Origin: Triglochin maritima
Lineage: Eukaryota > Streptophyta > Magnoliopsida > Alismatales > Juncaginaceae
Length of the DNA: 64,000 bases
Assembly (NCBI GenBank): GCA_963682175.1
Contig: OY821771.1
Coordinates: 6,757,001-6,821,000 of the forward strand
Direction: 5' to 3'
Of the stretch, positions 1 to 13,200 are shown piece by piece. A model generated the notes under the pieces. That model searched no databases. It was not told the origin of the DNA and was given only the letters and a program-made list of their open reading frames with translations. Position 1 is the stretch's first letter. Each line of letters begins with the position of its first letter. Made by a program: the position numbers and the translations under genes.

Positions 1-1366
1 AATTATGATACCAAAAACTACATATTATTATTTATTTAAATCCTTGCGACGGACCAACTGTGCCGTTGCTTCGGCAAAATACATGAAAAGAAAAGCATCC
101 AACAGTTCATTTGAGACCTTGAAAACCTCAAGATTATAACAAACGCAGAAAATAAACATTTGCAACATGAACACAATCTACAGCAGGAGCCCAAAAAACC
201 GAACCCCATGCTAAATCCCTGCAGAGTATGACAAATATGAATAGACACTTCACTGAAGATACATCCTACTTTTACACACGGTACCATCAGGATCCGACTG
301 CGTAGTATTATTGACATGTCTGGTCCTGAACTGTTCGTCTATAAACCACTGGAACAGATCTTCATCACATATCCCCGGTAGAGATAGAGAGCTTAAAAGC
401 TGGGAGGAAAACAATAACCCAAAATGGAGAAAAGGTTCCAATGCATGAACAGCCTGCAAATCACAGAAGGAGAATTCAATGGTCAACAAATGGAAAAAGA
501 AAATTAAATACCATGAAGAATGTTCCTTCCAAGTAGCAAAATGATTAGCTTTGATTCCAAGTAGCAAACATGAAGCACCCAGATTGAAGCTCAGTTCATG
601 GCCACAGGTGCAAGTAGAATGTTATTTTCGTAGAGGGCAACATATGATTCACAACTTCCGTAATTGGATTTTACAGGCACGACATGATATAATAGGATGA
701 GTAAAGAACAACAACAAAGCCTTTATCCCCAAACTAGTTGGGGCTGGCTAAACAGGATGAGTAAAGAAGGGCAAGAAATAAATTTCTCGATCATCATCAT
801 GATGTATGTATGACTTTTGTCTAGCTGTCTACCTACTGGATTATGACTGGAGGTGCAAACAAATCAAATACAATGAGGATATAGGTATAGGTATTCACAT
901 ATCCGTATTTCAAATGTATAAGGATAGGAGCAGACTAAGGATATAAGAAGTGCAAGTTCATTCCTTACAGATTGAGAAAGATATAAAACAAAATATTTCC
1001 AATTAGGTGGTATAAAGAACACAAAGTATAGAGTGAGATTTAAAAAATGCTGGATTAGCTTGTTTAGTTTCAAAACAAATGTAAATTTAAGCTATTATAT
1101 TAGTACATCAAGCAGCCTCAGAAGACCAACCTCAAATTGAAAGCCTTAATGTAGCATGATGTAAGCCGAGAGTCACAAAGTATTAGTTTCACCGGACCAA
1201 CCACAACAAAATATAATTACCCAAGGTAATTCTCATGAAACTGCTATTATGTAAATTTCTTGCAGCAATCATCTAAAATTTAAGCAACATAATTTAACCC
1301 AAGTACTATGTGTAAACGCCCAGTAGGATATATTTATTCTTGAGAAGTTCAGTCACCTGTATGGCG
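1..1366. other. Left edge: downstream flank of the epimerase-like gene, no assigned gene
   Basis: This stretch lies beyond the stop codon of the minus-strand epimerase-like gene and probably includes its 3' UTR. On the minus strand there is an acceptor-like CAG near 450-460, followed by a short open stretch down to about 250. I do not recognise the encoded peptide, and no partner exon was found between 570 and 1366, so I do not call a gene. A truncated SINE tail lies at 709-753. The region 860-960 is rich in degenerate GGATATAGG-like repeats. Confidence 0.4.
709..753 (-). mobile_element. 5'-truncated SINE tail (Au-SINE-like) with target duplication
   Basis: The 45-bp insert reads, on the minus strand, as the well-known plant SINE 3' end: a CCCCAACTAGTTTGGGG-like hairpin, AAGGCTTTGTTG and a TTG-repeat tail. 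It is flanked by an exact 15-bp direct repeat AGGATGAGTAAAGAA at 694-708 and 754-768. This is a severely 5'-truncated retroposition product. The family name is from memory of the consensus; the duplication is read directly. Confidence 0.75.
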
Positions 1367-4300
1367 TTACACTTCACCCTGGCTGGTACCAGCAAGAACT
1401 CTTTTTGGATCAAGCTGCCCACTGCAGTAACTGGAAAGAACAACAGACAGTTCTTGAGTTCCTTGCCATTCCCGACCAGCTTTGAGAGAGATTGGCTTTT
1501 CAAATGCAGCAGCCTCAACACAAAGCATATGCATATACTCATCATCACCAAAATCTTGCATTGCTTTAGCCTTCTTTTCCCAAGGGTTCCATACAACTGC
1601 ACCCAATATCCAGTCAAACTATGATTAATTATCATAAAGAACAATGACAACAAACATGGCAACAAGAAAATTACCAGCATCAGGCAACCCTTCTTTGTGC
1701 AAGACAAGTGTTCTCTTCCTCTCATGGTCTAAAATTGCAATCTTAGGCGGAGTACTAAGATATATCCTGTCAACCTTATTAAAAAGAGATAAATGAATAT
1801 AAATTATTAGGATAAAAAATAAAAAATAAATAGATGTGTTATGTATTAACTTCTGATTCAAATGTGATTGCATCTCCTTGTTCCGTGAAGCGTTCCCTCT
1901 TTTGTAAGTTGTCAAGGTAATCCAATGTCTCAAGTCCTTCAACACGCACTTCACTGATTGTTTGAGGGGGAAAAGAGAAGAATGAACAGAAAAGCAAAAG
2001 CACATGTGTGGTTCAAAAAGGTATGCCAACAATTATCAGGCTCACAAATTAAACTGAAACCAATCAAACATGGGAAGAAGTACATCCAAAGATAAGAGCC
2101 ATGCTAACATGAGAATTGTAATATATAGAATAATATGCAAACCTGATCTGACTAACTGAAAAATAGGTATGATATGCAAACGTGAAGTTGAATGGCTTTC
2201 CATCAGTATTTGTGTTTTTTATGCGGGACGTCATTATAAGATCCCCTCCAGGTCCCAAAGTAATTCTTAGTCGGAATTCAAACCTATATTTTCAAGGCAA
2301 AAATGTAAGAAAATAAAAATGACCACAAATCATATACACAAGTTAAAAATGATGTATGAGCAAAGTTTTTTCTGGACTGTACTTATGAGGCCAGATCTTA
2401 GAATCTGCATCAGAAGATGTTAGTATCAGGTCAATGAAGGATTTATTGGAAGTATTTGATGGAAAGTGAGGTGGATTTTTATCATGAGTCCACATTCTGT
2501 TTCTGGCAAATCCATGTTGCTCGAGAGGTCCAGCATTTGAGAACTGCAATTCAAGAGTGTGTTCAGAACAGTTGGAAGATATAAAGAAGTTGGGTAATTT
2601 CTGCACCTGAGGAAAGCAGATCGGAATGCCGCCTCGTATGGCCTTAGGAGGAGTAAGAGCAGCCTAGCAACAAATATGATAACTGATAAGGATATATTTG
2701 AGAAGCTAATAGCTAAAGCAAATTAAGGATGACAAAACTCGGAATTTTTAGCATGGATCAACAAAATTATGAAATCATCCAAAATGGCAAACTACTGTCT
2801 CCCAACTGCAGCTTGGCTACATTTTTTGAACACTGACATCAACAGATTTTGTAGGACATGGCATGAAGTTATTTAGAAGATACACAAAAACACAAGGCAA
2901 TGCACCAGTTCAAATTAAATGTGCATAATTGTATGCCTTATTTGACACACAAGGTGTAAAATGACACACCATAAGAAACTATGGCACTAAGAATTGGAAC
3001 AGTGGTTAATACCTTGCTGCTCATGAAAAGCAATTCCTCCCCATACTCATTCTTCCACGATGTTACATGAGCACCATAAAAATATACCTGACAAAATAAA
3101 ACAACAGAACCCAAAATTATTTGGCAGCACTAGAAAATTGTGTCTACGAACCTAAAGATATGCGATACTAATTGACAACTTGGAAAATATGGTTAACTAG
3201 CGTGTTGTCTTATCTTATAACCTTAACTAAAGTAAATTAGTCTATAAGAGAACTCGGATGCCAAGATTCCCAGTTTCAGTCATTTGCCTAGTTCCTACGG
3301 TCAAAAGGTATAACGTGGTAAAATAACAATCAAAAGAAGAAAAATGCTAGAGATGGTAAGAGTAGAGCTAAGCTATTGAGGCGAAACGCGATAATCCCTA
3401 AAACAACATGAGAATCAAGGCGAAACACAAGGAGACAACCTGATTGAACCAGATGTTTTAAAAATACAACAGTTGAAAGGTTCTAGATTCAATGGTTCCT
3501 TGTCTAATACAAAACTTATTCCCAACGAAAAGGGAACAGAACATAGATTCCATGTTCTGAAAATAGATTAATAAAGTAATTAAATAATTAAAAAGGAAAG
3601 TATATATTATAACTTCCAATGAAAAGGACCCTTTCAATAACCTTACAACTTCATGTCTTAATCTAGTTTAATAAAAGTATATGAAAAATATTTTGTTTGT
3701 GGTCATTACCATCTTGACAAGTTCACACAGTAGTGACTTCTTATGAGAAACGATTGAAAACACAAATGACATGTCTTTTGGTTACATACTCACATTGATT
3801 TCCTGACTAAATACATATTTGTAAGGGTTGATACTTGATTTTAGAGGGTATTATACCCAATTGACAATGTCACTAAGAGGTGCCGGAGGCGATGAGACGT
3901 TTCAAACAAATTTCTAAATTTTAATTACAAAAAGGACACCTGAAATCTTCCAGAACTAGAACTGAGCCATTCTACATTGTCCTGAAAGCAAAAACATCTC
4001 AAGTCCTCTAACAGGCCAGAGATCAATTTAGATCACGGTTCTTATCCTCCGGTTCATCATCAACAACATAACCCCAATGCCTCAGAAGAGGCTCTCGCCT
4101 AAGCGAGGTAGGGGATATACTCAACCCTACCACTGTAAAACAGTGAGGTTGTTTGCAATTGACCCAGATGATACAAATGCAACTGACCATCTGCGATTCC
4201 ACAATAAAAGAAATGCAGATCGTTTAAATAGCACTTTGATATAGTCCATGATGCTCCAAATGTCAAAAAACAACTTAATCTTTGACACAGTGGAAATTGA

Positions 4301-5708
4301 CAAAATTAAAAAGATTTTTCAGCAAAAGCTCATATGAGACTGCAAGATCATAAATAATCTAACAACAAAAACGAAATCCAGACACACAAACACAACTGAG
4401 CAATAAAACAAGTCTTCAAATCTAAAAAATCATAAGATCCATCACTATCACATCCAAACCAACTTAAATGAGCCAATCACAGCTATCATACACCAATTCG
4501 AACTGAACTAGTAGAAATTGTCCAAACCCATAAATTTCCCAAAACTAAAATATAATTAGAAAAGGAAAACATCATGTCTTCCAAAATAACAAGCTCAAAC
4601 AGCCATCCTAATTCCTACACCGATTCAAAAGTAAAAACATCTCAAATCCACCAAACCAACTCAAACAACAGAAATTTTCCAAAAGAAAGAAACATAAAAG
4701 TCTATTGCAGCTATTCTACAACATTTTGAGTCGGAACACCAGAAATCATCCAAACCCACAGACTTCCTAAAAACTAAGACCTAATTTGAAAAGAAAAACC
4801 TCAAGTCCTCTCAAATAACAAGCTCATGCAGCTATCCTGATTCCTACATGGGTTCGAAATCGAAAACACCATAAATCCTCCAAACCAACTCAAGTAAGTC
4901 AATTGTCCAAAAGAAGAAAAAAAGGTCTTCTGCAGCTATCCTACACCGAGCCGAACTGAAACACCAGCAACCATCCAAATCCACAGATTTTCTAAAATCT
5001 AAAGACCTCAAAGTCTTCCAAAATCACAAACTTGGCCATAGCAATCCAACATCGATTCAAGATTAAAAGCATCTGAAATCCTCAAAGCCACTAACTGATT
5101 CCATCGCTACCACATCCACACCAACTCAAACGAGTCAACTCTTCCGAAAAGTTAATCTTCCGAAGCCATCCTACACCAATTCAAACTGAACAACCACAAA
5201 TCCTAAAGTCCAAACTCACAAATTTCCCAAACCTAAAATCTGATTCAAAAAACAAAAACCTCAAATCTTCCAAAACTACAAACTTCCACACTCCACAGCC
5301 ATCCACCATCCATACGGGATCAAATGCATCTCAAATCCTCAAAACCACAAACTTCTGCATCCAACAGGCAAATCAACAACCGATTCCATCACTCCACATC
5401 TGGACCAATTAGAACTAAACCATCACAAATCCCAAAATCCAAACTCACAGATTTCCTAAACCTAAAATAGTAAAATCTAATTCGAAATCTCAAATCTTCC
5501 AAAACTACAAAGTTCCACAGCCATCCGACACCGATTCAAGAGAAAAGGCATCTCAAAGACCCAATCAACAACCGATTCCACCGAAAACAAACACGAATCT
5601 CAAGATTCTAGAAGTTACCTCGGCAGAGCTACCTTTGACCTGGCGGAGGACGACCTTCGGGAAGCCATTGACGCCTTGGCACTCGGTGACGAACGGGAAG
5701 TCGTCCAT
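1367..5708 (-). CDS. Glucose-6-phosphate 1-epimerase-like protein (aldose-1-epimerase fold)
   Basis: Family function: interconversion of the alpha and beta anomers of glucose-6-phosphate; plant members are often named apospory-associated protein C. Eight exons (minus strand, 5' to 3'): 5708-5619, 3087-3013, 2663-2607, 2543-2383, 2283-2143, 1953-1851, 1774-1675, 1596-1367; 957 nt, 318 aa plus stop, usual for the family. The start MDDFPF follows a TATA box by about 95 bp, and no in-frame upstream Met is present. Recognisable blocks are RGGIPICFPQ (about 65-74), LEQHGFARNRMW, YHTYFSV (probable catalytic His166), DHERKRT, VVWNPW and LCVEAAAFEKPI (probable catalytic Glu270), ending near SSYCSGQLDP. 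Intron 3 is only 63 bp and stays open, so a naive frame reads through it. Intron 1 (2.5 kb) is repeat-filled. No signal peptide is visible, so a cytosolic location is likely. Substrate specificity is inferred from the family. Confidence 0.93.
4066..4150 (-). repeat. SINE-like short dispersed repeat, copy 1
   Basis: On the minus strand it reads GGTAGGG...CCTCGCTTAGGCGAG, then GAGGCATTGGGGTTATG and a GTTGTTGATG tail. This is the 3' part of a common plant SINE-type repeat. Related copies are at 23960-24055 and 26279-26400, and a 5'-half copy is at about 29998-30160. It lies in intron 1 of the epimerase-like gene. Family name uncertain. Confidence 0.5.
4380..5610 (-). repeat. Degenerate tandem array filling intron 1 of the epimerase-like gene
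   Basis: The phrases ACACCGATTCAA, CATCTCAAATCCTC, CAACTCAAAC, ACAAACTTCC and CAGCCATCC recur in the same order roughly every 150-220 bp through the intron, ending within about 10 bp of the exon 1 donor at 5618. On the sense strand the array is T/G-rich. Copies are well diverged, with about six recognisable. Confidence 0.6.
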
Positions 5709-5802
5709 CAGCGCTATCCCATGCGCCGGAACCAAAGACCGGAGGTCAATTCTCTCCGGCGATCGCCGACGGGACGGAAATGGAGGAAACGGCGGTGGTG
5801 TT

Positions 5803-5810
5803 TATTTATA
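5803..5810 (-). promoter_or_regulatory. TATA box of the epimerase-like gene
   Basis: The minus strand reads TATAAATA about 95 bp upstream of the ATG at 5708, followed by a C-rich leader. Spacing fits a plant core promoter with a leader of about 60 nt. Confidence 0.6.
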
Positions 5811-7253
5811 GTGCGGGGATTTCGGACCAAAGCCGTTGTTGGAGGAGGGTTAGTTGCATCCACGTCCAGAAATTTAGAGGAACTTTTGCATGCGTACCCG
5901 CCTTAATGCCTCTAGATTTTAGGGAAGGATATTTTTTATTTTTAGAAGTGGTGAGTATAGAGAGTATGAAATTTTTGGTTAAAATGTTACTTCCAGAAGT
6001 CAAATATATAACTTCTACGGTCCTACCATAGCTACAGGAAACATGTTGTTTATCGATGGACTTACTTGAACGTGTTCATTTTAGGAGAGTGAGTTGTTGA
6101 TTGAGGTTCTTTTATTGTGGTTAACCACAATGATACGAGAACAATCACGAGCTAGGTTATATTGGTTTTAACATTGTAAGGTGAGTGGGATTACAAACTC
6201 TGCTAACCTTAGCAATGGTTTTGCTTTAATGTTGTATCAATTGTTTAGTGGTTCACACTCTAAAGCCTAAAGTTATATGTGAAATTTCAAGTTCAGGATT
6301 TAGAATTTTATGGCTACAACTTGCACGGAGATGTATATTCTCTCTTTTTTTCCTTCTTGATTGACAACAACTACAATTAAATCAATAACAAAGTCATTTC
6401 GAGAAAGGCTTGTTTTACCCTCAGCCGTGGGAATTTGCTTGGGATTGTAGGTATATATATATACAAGGATATAAGTGGTGTTTTCGTTCATTACTTCTTG
6501 TTTGAGGGTATTTTTTCTAGTTATAGTATTGGATAGATTGGGCCACACTTTGGGCTGAGCTGCTGAAGGTCCATATCGAGTAATTTTTAACTTGGGCTTC
6601 CTATTTTTGGTTGGATTTAATTTAGAAAAAAAATAATTAAATATATAACTACTGAGATTTATTTTGTATAACAAAAAAATTCCAAATCTATATACGTTTG
6701 TGTGGATATTAAAGATTTATTTTGTATTAATGTTGAACTTCCTTAAGCACATATTTATTGACAAAGATCTTTTTAATCGCTTCCTTTTTAACAAAGAATC
6801 GTTCAAGCACATGTTGTCAAATGGGTGTGGAAAATATTGAAATTTAGTTGGATCTGGACGGAGACATGTTAACAAAACATGTCAAATAATTAAGTCAGAA
6901 GTTAACACCCAATCAGAAAATTAATCAACTGTATTACTTGGGTGCGATTTCCAGATTGAGTCTTCAATTGTGAGGTCGATAATCAAAACTAAACCATAGG
7001 AAATCATGGTGCATAGCGTCATTTACTCAGCAATTATTCCGAATTACAGCAGCACGGGAAGCAGAAATAAGATACAAAAAGAAGGGCAAGTAAAAACTGA
7101 AAGCTGCTGGCAGCACTAAGACTGTAAGAAAAAAATAAAACAGAACTGCCACTTCAAGCAACCGGGACATGAATAGATTAGATTATTGCTTCCAAGATGC
7201 AAAGTGCCTTCTTCCAAAGGCACAACTTTGATCTCTAGTCTTCTTCGTCGTCA
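5811..7253. other. Intergenic: epimerase-like promoter flank and H+-ATPase 3' flank
   Basis: No coding region is supported here. The right part (about 6900-7253) should contain the 3' UTR of the H+-ATPase and the left part is the upstream flank of the epimerase-like gene. A 124-codon open frame at 6300-6674 (minus) has low-complexity composition and no recognisable domain. Confidence 0.5.
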
Positions 7254-10200
7254 TCACACGGTGTAGTTCTGATTAATCGTGTCGATGTCGAGACCTTTCA
7301 GCTTGACAACGGATTCGACATGACCCTTTAAGGTGAGGACCTCACGAAGCCTTCAAAGCAAACGAATCATTCAGCCATTTTCTTAATATGGTTAGAAATA
7401 ATGACTAATGGTACACAGCAAGTCGGATCGAAGATAAACCTATTATTGAGGTGAGGGTGTAAAATTCTCTTTTATGTGAACACGAGATCGATGGTTTCAT
7501 TGAATTGGCTATTACATCAATGATGATTTTAATTATCTGGAAAAAATAATCAAATTACCTTGCAACTTCAGCCCTCTTCCGCGCTTGTTCAGCAATCTCC
7601 GAGAGCTCTCTGTAATTGTTATTATCAGAGAAAATATTATGTGTCTCAGCAGGTTGGAGACCATGCCTGGTCCTCTGCGCTGTGGCCCATTGTGCCTCTC
7701 TTTCTTCTCTACCATAATCCTTCTTGTTGGTGAAGGCAGTCTGTTGGGAAACAGAAATAGAACTTAGCACAGACACCAAACAGATTCATATTCAGTAACT
7801 GATTCATATCAGAAATTCAGAATCATATGATCTATCGCAAATATCCAGAAAAAATTGCACCTCCATTTTAGTTTTGTATATCATAAATTGAAAGTCCTAA
7901 ATTGCAAGTTACAACAGATAGTAACCAAAACTGAGCCACAAACAAAGTCATAAATCTTGCCTTGTTGTTTATGAGATTGTCCCAAGCCCTTCCACTTAGA
8001 ATGTAACGTATGGCAAACTTGAGCACATCAAGAGGGAAATAAGTGACAATGGAGTAAAGCCAGATCACTCCAGCCCATCCCCATCCTATTCCCCTCATTC
8101 TTGTGAAACCCCAATCAGCATACACAGCTATCAAAGTTGCAACCTGCAAAATCAAAGTTAAATTCAATCTACTAATCAACCATGTCCCTTTCAAGCGTTT
8201 GTTTGAGTAAATGAAAAGTGGTCTCATCAGACATCAAATTGATTTTATGATGTTGTATTAAAAGTATGATAACTAATATGGCATCAATGAAAATGGACAT
8301 ACTTGGAAAGATGAGAATTATGGCTTACCAGCTGAGCAATCATGAAAGCACCGACCAACAGAAAACCAGGGCGTTCGACAAAGCTCCAACTGCGAGATCG
8401 TGTAACGAATATAAGTGCCTGACTGATGACACTCACTTGCAGGTAAAGTGCAGCCATCAATTCATCATCCAATCCTCTCAATGATCTTACACCGAATTTG
8501 TCCTGAAGAAATCACTCATTTAAGTTATGGGAAGGTCAAGTTAAGGAGGTGCAGTAATCAAATTGGCATCATTACACAACATCAAACAAATCATTCATCA
8601 ACTATTTTATTAGCATTATGGGTAGAGTATCATTTTGTCCTTTAAAATTACAAACTTTGGAGGACACTGTTGGCACCTCAGCCAACCACTTCCAACTCGA
8701 TTAGAAGCCAAGATGTTAGTCTCAGTAAGTATAGCCTTTAAATCATCTACTATTAGAACCTGACAACAAACCACTTAGATTTACTTTAAAGGATATTTTT
8801 CATTTGAAGGGAAATCACTTGAGCTTGTGAATTATGATTGTTTGTTATTGTTAACTAGTATCTTGTCGAGAACATTAGGCATTAATAGACTAATTACCTT
8901 TAACTTTGACTTCTGACTTACCATCTCTATGCAGGTATATAATATATTGGACAAAGCTAGAACATTAGACAGGACAAGAACACTGTACTTACAGAGAAGA
9001 AATCAGTGCTGTGTGCAGCCCAAAAGAATACAACTGTCATTATTGCCTGATATCCTCCCAGGACTATTCCAGTTGCAAAAATCTCGTTAAGCTTCCAACT
9101 GTCTGGCAAAGGAGAAGGCTTCACTCTATCCTTAGATATTGTCATAATTGTCCCTAAAACACCAAACCAAAGTTAAGTTACGAAACATGTTAATCTAGGT
9201 TTCATGTGGATTGAATTAAGGGTAGCTTAACACATCATTTTCTTGAAGATAAGAGAATTCATTAAATAAAGAAGCTTAGAGATGTTCTTACCGTCATTAA
9301 GGATGGCAATGATCAAAACCATAAAAGGAGCAAAGTCGAACTTCCATATCAATGCAATAAGCAAGAATCCAACCTGAAAAAGAAAGAAAATCCAACAAGT
9401 CATACAAACTGGAAAGTCAGCATAACAGACCAGATACTTCTTTTCAAATTTAGTACTTACAACGACTCGGATTGTGATGGAAACTGCATAAATCTGCACA
9501 TGAGAATGAAAAAAAAGTAAATAAAATTCCATTTGAATCTAAATAGCGTAGCTACGGGCAAGCATGAAATCTGCACTACATAACTACTCTTGTAGAAATG
9601 TAATTGTGCAAAGATTAAGGCACCCTACCTTCCATAAAAGAAATTTATTTTGCTTAAAAAATTATTGATAATATCACACTTTGTATAACAAAAATCATAT
9701 TAAACAAGAAATTTAAAAACGTAAACCTCAGTGTTTTAGCATTCACAGAGGCAAAAATATGTCAAAACTTGACCCATTGACAACCCTAATTGCTTGAGTG
9801 AAAAATGTGATGCATTTGATGCTTACAGTGTAATTCTTCATTCTCTGGAAGATGGCTCTGCTAGTTAGCACGGCATGGATAATAACACTAAGGCCTGGTT
9901 CAGTTAAGACGATATCGGAAGCACTTCTAGCGGCATCTGTTGCATCATCAACAGCAATTCCTATGTCGGCCTTCTTCAAAGCTGGAGCATCGTTCACTCC
10001 ATCCCCAGTCATTCCACAGATATGTTTCTTCTCCTGCAACCTCTTTACTATTTCGTACTTGTGCTCTAATGAAGCATTAAACGGTTGAGATTCAGATTAG
10101 AAAATCATTGAAAAGGGTCCATTTTTATAAAATCAGCAGCTTAATAACATATGGATTTGTTTATACAAGTACCAAAATTTACCTAGTATATCACTAAACA

Positions 10201-13200
10201 TTAATTATTTAGACATTCCAAATCAATTTTGCATGACCCTAGCTCACTACAAAGTTGACTTTTCAGAAGTTGATGTTTGATAATTTGGTGTCTAACGCTA
10301 AACATGTTGTCAAATAAGGCATTTCCATAATGTTTTGATTCCTTCTATTTTTATTAATACCTTCCAAATAATTTCCAAAGCAGGTTTAAAGAATACTCAC
10401 CAGGGAACACTCCAGCAAAACCATCAGCTTTCTCAATCAATTCGTCTACCGGAAGTGAAGCCATTGATGCATCCTTCTCATTACCAAGCAATGCAGAAGA
10501 GGGGTACATGTTTGTCCCCATTCCAAGCCTTCTTCCAGTCTCTTTAGCAATGGCAAGCTGATCACCTGATAACAAACAACTATGCTACTCAATAACTCAA
10601 TAGACAAGTAACAACATGACACGTACGCAAAAGAGTATGTTTTTCTAACATTAAAAATAGATTATCAAGTGAGACAAAGAAACCAATTAACGACCTGCTC
10701 ACTGGAATATACATAAAAAAACATTTAAAAAAGCATGTCGCTTTAAAATAGAAAACAACAAATGCATAGTAAGGACAAAAGACATGAAAGAACCAAGTAC
10801 CAGTAATCATCTTGACATTGACACCGAGATGAAGTGCCCTTCGAATGGTCTCAGCACTGTCGTGCCTGGGAGGATCAAAAAGAGGCAGCAATCCAACAAA
10901 CTGCCAGGGTCCTCCAGGGCTCTCCTTGTTTTTTTCAGGAACTTCCTGTTAAACAGGCAAATAAAACCAACATCAGGCATGAATACCAGTTGCCAATATG
11001 AACTCTAAACCACAGGGAGGAAACTGTGAAAACCTGTCGTGCAACTGCAAGAGACCGGAGCCCACGATCCGCATATTTGTCAATGACTGAATGAACCTTC
11101 CTCTTCACATCTTCCTTGCAGTTGCAGAGTTCAACTATCTACTTCCGCAAGTTGAAATTACAAACAGTGGATAAGTGTCTACTTCACCAAGTACCAAGAA
11201 TCAAACAAAACTTACACATAAGAGAGACAACTCACAAATCTAAGAAACATTTGAATTTTCAGGAAATTTTTGTGGGATATGTTTTCCTTATTGTAATCAT
11301 ATTTCATTAAAATCCATACAATTTTGTCAACAGTGAGTTTCCGACTAATTAGTAAGAAAAGAACATTGGTTTTAATAATATTTTGATATTGCAGGGGAAA
11401 TGAGTACTTCGAGAAAATACACACCTGCTCTGGAGCTCCTTTACTAGCTCGGTGCCACTTTCCTGTATCGTTATCTATGTAAGTGATAGCAGTTCGCTTG
11501 TCCACGGGATTGAATGGCAAGAAATGCACCTCCATTATCCCTGCTCGTGCCTGTATTCCAATATCAATTTAAAGATCATGTTCTTGATTAATTAAAAGAA
11601 AAGAAAAACTTATGTTACAAAAATTACCTCTTTTGGGTCAGCAAGCATGCCAACCATGGCTCCATCAATAGCATCCTGGTTCTCAGTCCGCGATGCTCTA
11701 GCAGCCAACAACATAACATGATCTTTCTCAACATTCTTCGTAAAAACTTCGATCAAGTTCTTGTCAATGCTCAATTTGTTTAATGTCAGAGTTCCGGTTT
11801 TATCACTGCAAAGCACATCCATCCCGGCCATCTCCTCAATGGCGGTCATCCTCTTAGTGATTGCGCCTTGCTCAGACAACTTATGTGATCCAATAGCCAT
11901 AGTGACAGACAAAACTGTGGGCATTGCAATTGGGATCCCACCAATCAAAAGAACCAGTAAGTTATCAATTCCGTCTCGGTATGCCCTTTTTTGAATCGGG
12001 TACATGACAATGATCTCAATGACCATTCCGATCGCAATTGTGCATATGCAGAAGTTCCCAATGGAGGTGAGCACTTTCTGGAAGTGTCCCACTTGATTGG
12101 TGCTGTCAACAAGGTGAGCCGCCTTGCCAAAAAAGGTATGAACTCCTGTAGCAATCACAATTGCCTCGATTTCTCCTTGCTTGCAAGTGGAACCCGAGAA
12201 GACCTCATCCCCTGGGTTCCTGGTGACAGGGAGGGACTCTCCGGTCAATGCAGATTGATCAATCTTTAACGGGTCACCCTCAAGGAGACGAGCATCAGCA
12301 GGGACAATATCACCCAATTTTATGCTAATGATGTCACCTGGTACTAGAACGGCTGCCTCTTCTTCACTCCAACGGCCATCTCGGAGAACCTAGAAGAAGA
12401 TGAACACAACAAGAGCTTGATTTTAGAAATGACAAATGTTTACCATGACTAGATCCTATTATGTCTCTACGATGCTATGATATGTCTCCACATATGACAG
12501 AATTTCTACTTCTCCTGTAATGCTATTTACATTACTTGCACTTCCAATTTTTCTCAAACTAATCCCGATCATGAACTTAATACATTTTCCAATAAAAGTT
12601 CTTTAGTATAAGATAAGTAGTTGGAACGCATGACCCCAACATCTCAAAATAATTTAGTTCTCCTAAAAAAAAATAGTTCACTGACTTGTCAAAAAGAACT
12701 TTATCAAACACTTTCTAAGAGAAGCAACTAAGAAATGAAGCTAGTAGAAGATCCCCAGACAGTTAAAGAGTTTCCAGTTCTGTAACACTTTATAGCAACA
12801 GATAACTCAATCGTAATTTATCCCCAAAAGGCTATAACAATGTATTAGTGAAAACGGAGTAATTAGCTGTACATCTCCTAACTTACTGGTAGGAAGATAA
12901 TAATGAAAATTCCACAATCTTACCACTTAACAGTTTCTAATAAGTGAACCATGTGATTCAAAACCATACAACATCTCCTATCCGACCACTTATGTTATTG
13001 TATCATGATGATCAAATGGGAACCACTATACCTTGGTTTTGGGCGCAAGACCGGCCATGAGAGCTGCCGCAGCATTACCAGCGTTGTTCTCTTCAATGAA
13101 ACTGATGGTGGAGTTAATGACAAGGAGAACGACGATACCGACGAAGTCTTGCCAGTCGGGCGGTCTTCCGCCACCGTTGGCCAAAGCAATGGCCATGATG

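Noticed and set aside
250..567. 105-codon minus-strand frame near the left edge
   Set aside because: There is an acceptor-like CAG inside, but I found no homologous domain and no upstream exon; left unassigned.
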